Position numbers and translations under genes: made by a program
Shown: positions 59,175 through 64,000 of the stretch, piece after piece
How the letters are laid out: each line of letters opens with the position of its first letter
Position numbering within the stretch: position 1 is the first letter of the stretch
The notes under the pieces: generated by a model
Seen by the model: only the letters and a program-made list of their open reading frames with translations
Database searches by the model: none
Told to the model about the DNA's origin: nothing
From: Paenibacillus massiliensis 2301065 = DSM 16942
GTDB lineage: Bacteria > Bacillota > Bacilli > Paenibacillales > Paenibacillaceae
DNA length: 64,000 nt
Direction of reading: 5' to 3'
NCBI RefSeq assembly: GCF_000377505.1
Contig: NZ_KB898189.1
Location: 248,001-312,000 of the forward strand

Positions 59175-60149
59175 TTATTTGGAAAATAGCTGCTCCGCAT
59201 CGTCCAGCGCCATGCTTTGACCAAGGGAAGAGTAATCCAGCCATTTCTGACCGTCCAGAATGTAGACATGCTTGTCCTTCACGGCCTTCAGGTTCTGCCA
59301 GACCGCATTCTGCTCCAATTCCTCGAACTTGGCTTTGGCTTCATTACCTTTACTGATAATAACAAAGATAGCATCGGCATTGAAATCAGGAAGCACTTCC
59401 TTCGAGATTACCTGATACGGCTCATCCGCCGAAATATTCTCTACGCCATCCGCCATCTTCAGCTTCAGATCATCGAACATAATTGGTCCGAGCGGGCGCT
59501 TGGTTCCCATGACCCGAAGTTCCTTGGCCGTCATACGAATCGTCATGACTTTGGCGTCTTCTCCCAGCTTGCCATGAATCAATTGACTCACACGCTCAGC
59601 CTTGGCATCATAATCCGCGATGTACTGTTCCGCCTTCTCCTCCAGTCCTACGTGCTTCGCAACCTGCTTCAGGTGATCGCGCCACGTCCCATTGTCCATA
59701 TCAACTACAATGGTTGGTGCAATCTTCTGGAACTTGTCCAGATCCTTCTCCGAGTAGACCTTGTCGATATAGATGACGTCCGGCTGCAAACCAAGTACCG
59801 CTTCCATATCAGGGTCTGTTACGACACCCAGCTTCTCTACTCCCTGCAGTTGATCTGCCACATGGGGCAAGAAATCCTTCACATCGCCCCCTACAACGGA
59901 CCCTGCAGGCTTAATGCCCAGGGCCAGCAGATTGTTCGTAATATGAATGGACATGGACGCGATTTTGGCATTGGGATCGTGTACGAGATTCTCAGTGCCC
60001 CCGCCGGTAGTGTTCGTATCGGAGCTGTCAGCAGTCCCCGATGGTTGAGTAGCCTGCGTCGCTGAGCCGGATGGTTGGCCACAAGCCGCCAGCAGTCCGA
60101 TCAGCAGAATGGACATAAGTAATAGGGAAATCTTCTTCATGTTGTTCAT
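59175..60149 (-). CDS. iron-siderophore ABC transporter substrate-binding lipoprotein
   Basis: A 324-residue protein, ATG 60147-60149 or the third-codon ATG just after (GGAGG is very close to the first). A lipoprotein signal with LLAACG (Cys at about 23) and a Ser/Thr/Gly tether to 50 precede a FecB-type domain (LLALGIKPAGSVVGGDVKDF, LGLQPDVIYIDKVYSEKDLD). It delivers ferric-siderophore to the two FecCD proteins encoded upstream; it is last in the operon, 75 bp after the second permease. Confidence 0.9.
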   Translation of the reverse strand: MNNMKKISLLLMSILLIGLLAACGQPSGSATQATQPSGTADSSDTNTTGGGTENLVHDPNAKIASMSIHITNNLLALGIKPAGSVVGGDVKDFLPHVADQLQGVEKLGVVTDPDMEAVLGLQPDVIYIDKVYSEKDLDKFQKIAPTIVVDMDNGTWRDHLKQVAKHVGLEEKAEQYIADYDAKAERVSQLIHGKLGEDAKVMTIRMTAKELRVMGTKRPLGPIMFDDLKLKMADGVENISADEPYQVISKEVLPDFNADAIFVIISKGNEAKAKFEELEQNAVWQNLKAVKDKHVYILDGQKWLDYSSLGQSMALDDAEQLFSK

Positions 60150-60224
60150 TACCTCCAGATGTCATGTTATTCCTAAGTAAATAATAGTAGCTTGTACACA
60201 CATGGCACTTTTGAAAATAGGAAT

Positions 60225-61259
60225 CTATGCTGCCTTGGACTTGAATAAAAGGTACAAGAAATAGGGACCACCGATGAGCGCCACGACGACTCCCGCAGGA
60301 ATGGCGTTTGGCCGAAAAATCCACCTGCCGATCGTATCCGCCGCTACTAGCACGACTAACCCGATCATGGCCGCTATCGGCAGAAAATATCGATGCCGTG
60401 GCCCGACCAGTCGCTTGGCGATATGCGGTGCGATCAGGCCGATGAAGCCAATTCCCCCCGTCATGGACACACTGGCACAGGACAGGGCAACGGCCATCGA
60501 CAGCAGCAACAGCCTTTCCCGATTCACCGGATTCCCCAAGCTGTAGGAGATCTCATCGCCGAGAGCGAACAGATCCAGCAGCTTCGCACGGTAATAGATC
60601 AACGGGACCAGCACAGCAACCCAAGGCAGCAGGGACCACACATGCACCCAGTCTCTTCCCCAGATGCTCCCTGCCAGCCAACGGGCTGCAAACGCATAGG
60701 TATCCGGATCGAGCCTCAGTGACAATAGCAGTGTCAAGGCGCTGAAGCCCGCTGCTACCGCGATACCAACGAGGATGAGTCGAATGGGGATGATGCCCTT
60801 ATGCCGCTCATAGGCGAACAAGAAGATGATCACCGCACAGACCGCGCCGCCCATGAACGTGAATATCGGAATGAGCAAGGCTGCTGGGCCCTCCATCGTG
60901 CGAAAAAATGAAACAAATACAATTAATCCGAGAGCAGCCCCATTATTAATCCCAAGGATGCCAGGGTCAGCAAGTGCATTGCGTGTCGCACCCTGAAAGA
61001 CCGAACCTGCGATCCCGAGCCCAATCCCGGCCAGCACGGTGACCAGAATACGTGGCATACGGTATTCAAACAAGATCATCTGCTCGGTTGGGGAGCCTCC
61101 TCCGAGCAGGGTTCTCCACACCTCCAGAGGCGATAATGCAATCGTTCCGGTGTTGAGGCCGATGAGAATAGCGCCTATCGCCGCAACACAGCAAATGGCA
61201 CCAATGAGCAGCACCCTGCGTTTCTTGTGCTGAGCCAGCTGATATGGATTCATGCTCAT
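60225..61259 (-). CDS. FecCD-family iron-siderophore permease (second of pair)
   Basis: A 344-residue polytopic protein starting at ATG 61257-61259 with AAGGAGGGA upstream, overlapping the previous permease by 4 bp (ATGA). Motifs: YRMPRILVTVLAGIGLGIAG, SVFQGATRNALADPGILG and GFIGLIAPHIAKR. Forms a heterodimer with the product of 61256-62278. Confidence 0.93.
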   Translation of the reverse strand: MSMNPYQLAQHKKRRVLLIGAICCVAAIGAILIGLNTGTIALSPLEVWRTLLGGGSPTEQMILFEYRMPRILVTVLAGIGLGIAGSVFQGATRNALADPGILGINNGAALGLIVFVSFFRTMEGPAALLIPIFTFMGGAVCAVIIFLFAYERHKGIIPIRLILVGIAVAAGFSALTLLLSLRLDPDTYAFAARWLAGSIWGRDWVHVWSLLPWVAVLVPLIYYRAKLLDLFALGDEISYSLGNPVNRERLLLLSMAVALSCASVSMTGGIGFIGLIAPHIAKRLVGPRHRYFLPIAAMIGLVVLVAADTIGRWIFRPNAIPAGVVVALIGGPYFLYLLFKSKAA

Positions 61260-62278
61260 AGCTCCCTCCTTTCTTTGCGGGAAAGATACAGGAAGAAGGG
61301 TACACCGACCATAGCTACCATGGCACCAATAGCGAACTCTCGGGGTGGGCTTACCATACGGGAAGCAAAGTCAGCCAGCACAAGCAGGATTCCGCCAAGC
61401 AAGGCTGAGAAAGGAATCAGCACACGGTAGTCCACGCCTATGAGCCTCCGGGCAATGTGTGGGACGACCAGCCCCACAAAGGCAATCGAGCCAGCTACAG
61501 ATACTGAGGCTCCTGCTAGTATCACGGCAGCGGTCAATCCCAGTAGTCTGACGCGGTTCACATGTACACCCAGATTGACTGCTGATTCATCCCCAAGCGA
61601 CATGAAGGTGACCGAGCGACCCATCAGAATGGACCACAGAATGGTCACTGCGACAATGGGGGTGAACCAGCGTAGCTGCTCCCAGGTTACGCCAGCCACT
61701 CCTCCTGCATACCAGAAGGCAAGATCCTGGCTGAGTTCAAAATAGATCGCCACCCCTGTACTTAATGCATGCAGAATCGCAGCCACCACGGAGCCTGCAA
61801 TCGTCAGCCGCAGTGTCGTCATCCCTCCAGGCTGGGAGAAGCCCAGCAGTACAATGAACACGGTTGTCAGAGCCGCACCCGCGAAGGAGAACAGAATGAG
61901 TCCTCCATAGGATAAGCCGGGCAGGAAAGCAAAACATAAAGCGACCGCAAAAGCTGAACCGGCGTTGACTCCCAAAATACCGCTATCGGCTAATGGGTTA
62001 CGGGTGACTCCCTGCATGAGAGCCCCTGCTACGGCAAAAGCCATGCCGCTGAATACAGCGCCCAGCACACGCGGCAACCTGAGCTCATGTATGATCTGAT
62101 GGGCACTGATCGCTTCGTTGTAGTGAAACACCGCTGCCCATACCGTACTCAGATTTAATTCCTTCGCACCAAAGGAGATGGCCATGAACATCGTTATCAG
62201 CAATCCTGCCATGGCAGCCATGAACCACATGCAGGTCATCCATCGTTTGGTCTTTTTCATCATATTGGGGAGCTGCAT
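61256..62278 (-). CDS. FecCD-family iron-siderophore permease (first of pair)
   Basis: A 340-residue polytopic protein. The first ATG (62276-62278) is only one base from AGGAGG and the sixth-codon ATG is 15 bases away, so the exact start is unclear. Motifs: ELRLPRVLGAVFSGMAFAVA, GALMQGVTRNPLADSGILG and FVGLVVPHIARR. First gene of a permease-permease-binding-protein operon directly behind a perfect Fur box. No ATPase gene is present. Confidence 0.93.
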   Translation of the reverse strand: MQLPNMMKKTKRWMTCMWFMAAMAGLLITMFMAISFGAKELNLSTVWAAVFHYNEAISAHQIIHELRLPRVLGAVFSGMAFAVAGALMQGVTRNPLADSGILGVNAGSAFAVALCFAFLPGLSYGGLILFSFAGAALTTVFIVLLGFSQPGGMTTLRLTIAGSVVAAILHALSTGVAIYFELSQDLAFWYAGGVAGVTWEQLRWFTPIVAVTILWSILMGRSVTFMSLGDESAVNLGVHVNRVRLLGLTAAVILAGASVSVAGSIAFVGLVVPHIARRLIGVDYRVLIPFSALLGGILLVLADFASRMVSPPREFAIGAMVAMVGVPFFLYLSRKERREL

Positions 62279-62301
62279 GCCTCCTTTTCACGAATTGAAC
62301 A

Positions 62302-62316
62302 TGATAATCATTATCA
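62302..62316 (-). promoter_or_regulatory. perfect Fur box of the second siderophore operon
   Basis: TGATAATCATTATCA is an exact 7-1-7 Bacillus Fur box, 24 bp upstream of the first permease start. A TATAAT (minus strand, 62326-62331) lies just upstream, so bound Fur would cover the transcription start. Confidence 0.92.
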
Positions 62317-62419
62317 TATAAAATCATTATAATTGGAACGCTCTATTATTCCATGACAATTTTGTAGATTCGGATTTGGACTATTTTTAGATCAGCATAC
62401 ACCAATAGGGTCATTTCTA

Positions 62420-64000
62420 TTATTCCCTCAGACTGGGAGACTGACACAGCAGCTGTGACGCTTCCTCCAGCTGTTGATTGATCACAAATGGAGCATACAC
62501 GAGCCACTTGTCCCACTTCAGAAAATAGACTCGTCCATGCCTGACCGCCGGATGTCCGCGCCAGTAAGGATTGCTGTGCTGCCACTCCAATACTCGCTGC
62601 TTATCTTGTTCTGTCTCTATTGCGACGAATAGATAGTCAGCCTCATAGTGCCTAATGTCATCCGCAGTCATTGCAATCCAGTTGAAATGCGAACCAGCCG
62701 GGTGCTTGTCAAGCTGCTGCTGAATGCGAACAGGGGGCTGCATCTGTAAAGAGCGATAAAATACGTGACCGAAATTTCGCGCACCATACATTCGAAGCTC
62801 ATGCTCACGGCAGACACAGATCGCAACGGTGCCAGAGCCTGCCCTTGAGCGCACTTTTTTGCGAAGCTGCTCTGCTCTGGCTTCATGATGCTCCATCCAT
62901 ATCTTCGCCTGCTGCTCCCGATCTACAAGACTCGCAATGCTCATCAAGTGGCTGTACACGTCCGCACTGGTCCATGGGATAGCAATGATGGGAGCAATAT
63001 CGTTAATATGCTCCTTCGCTTTGTCCAGCACATTGTCCTTACACACGATCAGGTCCGGCTTCATAGCTAGAAAATCCTCTCGGCTGATATTCCATGGATC
63101 AGAGGCATGCTCCGGCAGGTTCAGACTCTGGGTAACCAGGGGCATATGACTGTGCATCTGGGCAGCCATCGGCTTCAGGCCAAGTGTAAACAGATGATCT
63201 GTGTAAGCCGATGATAACGAGACTAGATTCAAATGCTTCTTCTGCGGAAAAATACTGGGAGAGTACCCACTGGTCTCTTTAAATCGTCTGCTAAAATAAA
63301 ACTCATCTCTGTAACCGACCTTCGCTGCAATATTTTGAACGGAATGATCCGTCTGCAGCAGCATCTCTTTGGCCTTATTCATTCGTAGCTGGGTTAAATA
63401 AGCCACTGGCGTCTTACCATAAGAACGCTTGAACACCTGAGAGTAATAGGACGGATGGAGCTGTGCCAGCTCTGCAAGCTTCTCGATGCGCACATCCTCG
63501 CGGTAATACTCATGCATGTAATCAACGGTTGCCCTGAGCCGCTGCTCCATATCCTTCCACTCACGCGACTCTGCCGCTCTTAGCAGCTCTTCCAGCAAAT
63601 CATGCAAATGCTGCGGAACTATATACGGATTCAGGCTCTCGTAACCAGACTTGGCTGAACTCAGCACATGCAGTAGCCTTCTGAAGCGACTTCCTCCCAT
63701 GGGAAGCTGTCCCTCCACAGGAAAGCTATGATCTCGATGATAGTGTTGTGTCTTTTCTGTGCTCTCCATTAATCTATAAATATCGAACGATATCCAGTAC
63801 ACCTCGATCTTGGCATTCACAGAACCAATGAGGTGTACGCCCGTATCGGGAGCATATAGATGCAAAGACTCGCGCTCCAGACTTCGTGTCATCCCGTGAA
63901 CAGTTAGTTCGGCTTTCCCGCGAACATACAGCAACAGATGGTGCTTCAACGGTCGTCCATCAGCCCAGTCGGGAGCTCCCTTCGCCTGATCAATCTCCTC
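62420..64000 (-). CDS. Btr-like AraC regulator fused to a cytosolic siderophore-binding domain, N-terminus beyond the right edge
   Basis: The frame stays open to the right edge (EEIDQAKGAPDWADGRP precedes a TTG at 63949), so the start is outside the window; about 526 codons are visible. It has a cupin-like part and an AraC double HTH (ELAQLHPSYYSQVFKRSYG and KVGYRDEFYFSRRFKETSGY). A FecB-type binding domain then follows directly (LFTLGLKPMAAQMHSHMPLV, LAMKPDLIVCKDNVLDKAKE) with no membrane segment. This is the B. subtilis Btr architecture, where the binding domain senses cytosolic siderophore and activates uptake genes. It probably activates the adjacent operon. Confidence 0.9.
   Translation of the reverse strand, partial: EEIDQAKGAPDWADGRPLKHHLLLYVRGKAELTVHGMTRSLERESLHLYAPDTGVHLIGSVNAKIEVYWISFDIYRLMESTEKTQHYHRDHSFPVEGQLPMGGSRFRRLLHVLSSAKSGYESLNPYIVPQHLHDLLEELLRAAESREWKDMEQRLRATVDYMHEYYREDVRIEKLAELAQLHPSYYSQVFKRSYGKTPVAYLTQLRMNKAKEMLLQTDHSVQNIAAKVGYRDEFYFSRRFKETSGYSPSIFPQKKHLNLVSLSSAYTDHLFTLGLKPMAAQMHSHMPLVTQSLNLPEHASDPWNISREDFLAMKPDLIVCKDNVLDKAKEHINDIAPIIAIPWTSADVYSHLMSIASLVDREQQAKIWMEHHEARAEQLRKKVRSRAGSGTVAICVCREHELRMYGARNFGHVFYRSLQMQPPVRIQQQLDKHPAGSHFNWIAMTADDIRHYEADYLFVAIETEQDKQRVLEWQHSNPYWRGHPAVRHGRVYFLKWDKWLVYAPFVINQQLEEASQLLCQSPSLRE

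Noticed and set aside
59217-60065. 282-codon plus-strand open frame
   Set aside because: Antisense to the siderophore-binding lipoprotein; no RBS or recognisable domain.

Overview
The window looks like a chromosomal segment of a Paenibacillus-type Firmicute. The signs are strong AGGAGG ribosome-binding sites, frequent GTG and TTG starts, a CIRCE/HrcA operator, B. subtilis-like Fur boxes and cre sites, an AprX-type subtilase, YvrJ and split-sigma homologues, and many AraC regulators and glycoside hydrolases. No rRNA, tRNA, CRISPR array or intact prophage was recognised. Most genes are on the minus strand.

Layout. 1-5.4 kb: truncated aprX-like protease, a GNAT acetyltransferase, a small membrane protein, htpG behind a perfect CIRCE element, and a TagO/WecA-type sugar-phosphate transferase. 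5.5-9.8 kb: an iron-siderophore locus with two FecCD permeases and an AraC regulator that runs in frame into a lipoprotein binding protein; a promoter and Fur box lie inside that reading frame. 10-18.3 kb: two GNATs, a nitrilase-family hydrolase, DUF2625, a Cys-rich protein, an SLC13/RCK transporter, a YgjP-type metallopeptidase and a LysR regulator. 18.5-28.8 kb: butanediol-type dehydrogenase, then a carbohydrate block (1341-aa secreted DUF5695/LamG protein, GPH symporter, GH127 beta-L-arabinofuranosidase, AraC regulator) with cre sites. 29-35 kb: DinB, PilZ, a cassette resembling the SigO/RsoA split sigma factor plus YvrJ behind a LexA-like box, and an MFS pump with a TetR regulator that has a lysine-rich tail. 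35-39.8 kb: a GntR-controlled cellobiose/lichenan-type PTS operon with a GH1 phospho-beta-glucosidase. 40-41.8 kb: Imm26-like protein and a tocopherol-cyclase-like protein.

42-48 kb and 53.4-58 kb: two RNA-repair operons. The first is RlaP nucleotidyltransferase, HEAT-like protein and RtcB, divergent from two WYL proteins. The second is Hen1, Pnkp and KptA/Tpt1. Both promoters carry the same roughly 22-bp box joined to an atypical -35 with identical 17-bp spacing to the -10. This suggests one RNA-damage regulon controlled by the WYL proteins, and is the most interesting signal in the window. Between the two operons lie a GT39-like membrane protein with a small secreted partner, an amino-acid permease, and a nitroreductase/MerR pair with a classic 19-bp-spacer promoter.

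58-64 kb: a 210-bp palindromic element, a decayed IS1182-like remnant, and a second siderophore operon (two FecCD, one lipoprotein) behind a perfect Fur box, with a Btr-like AraC-binding-protein fusion cut by the right edge.

Two genome-scale themes recur. One is a dispersed palindromic repeat family (two full-length, one half and one internally deleted copy). The other is a set of intergenic minisatellites with units of 9, 9, 10, 14 and 18 bp, each of different sequence. All family names come from reading translated sequence; no database search was run.
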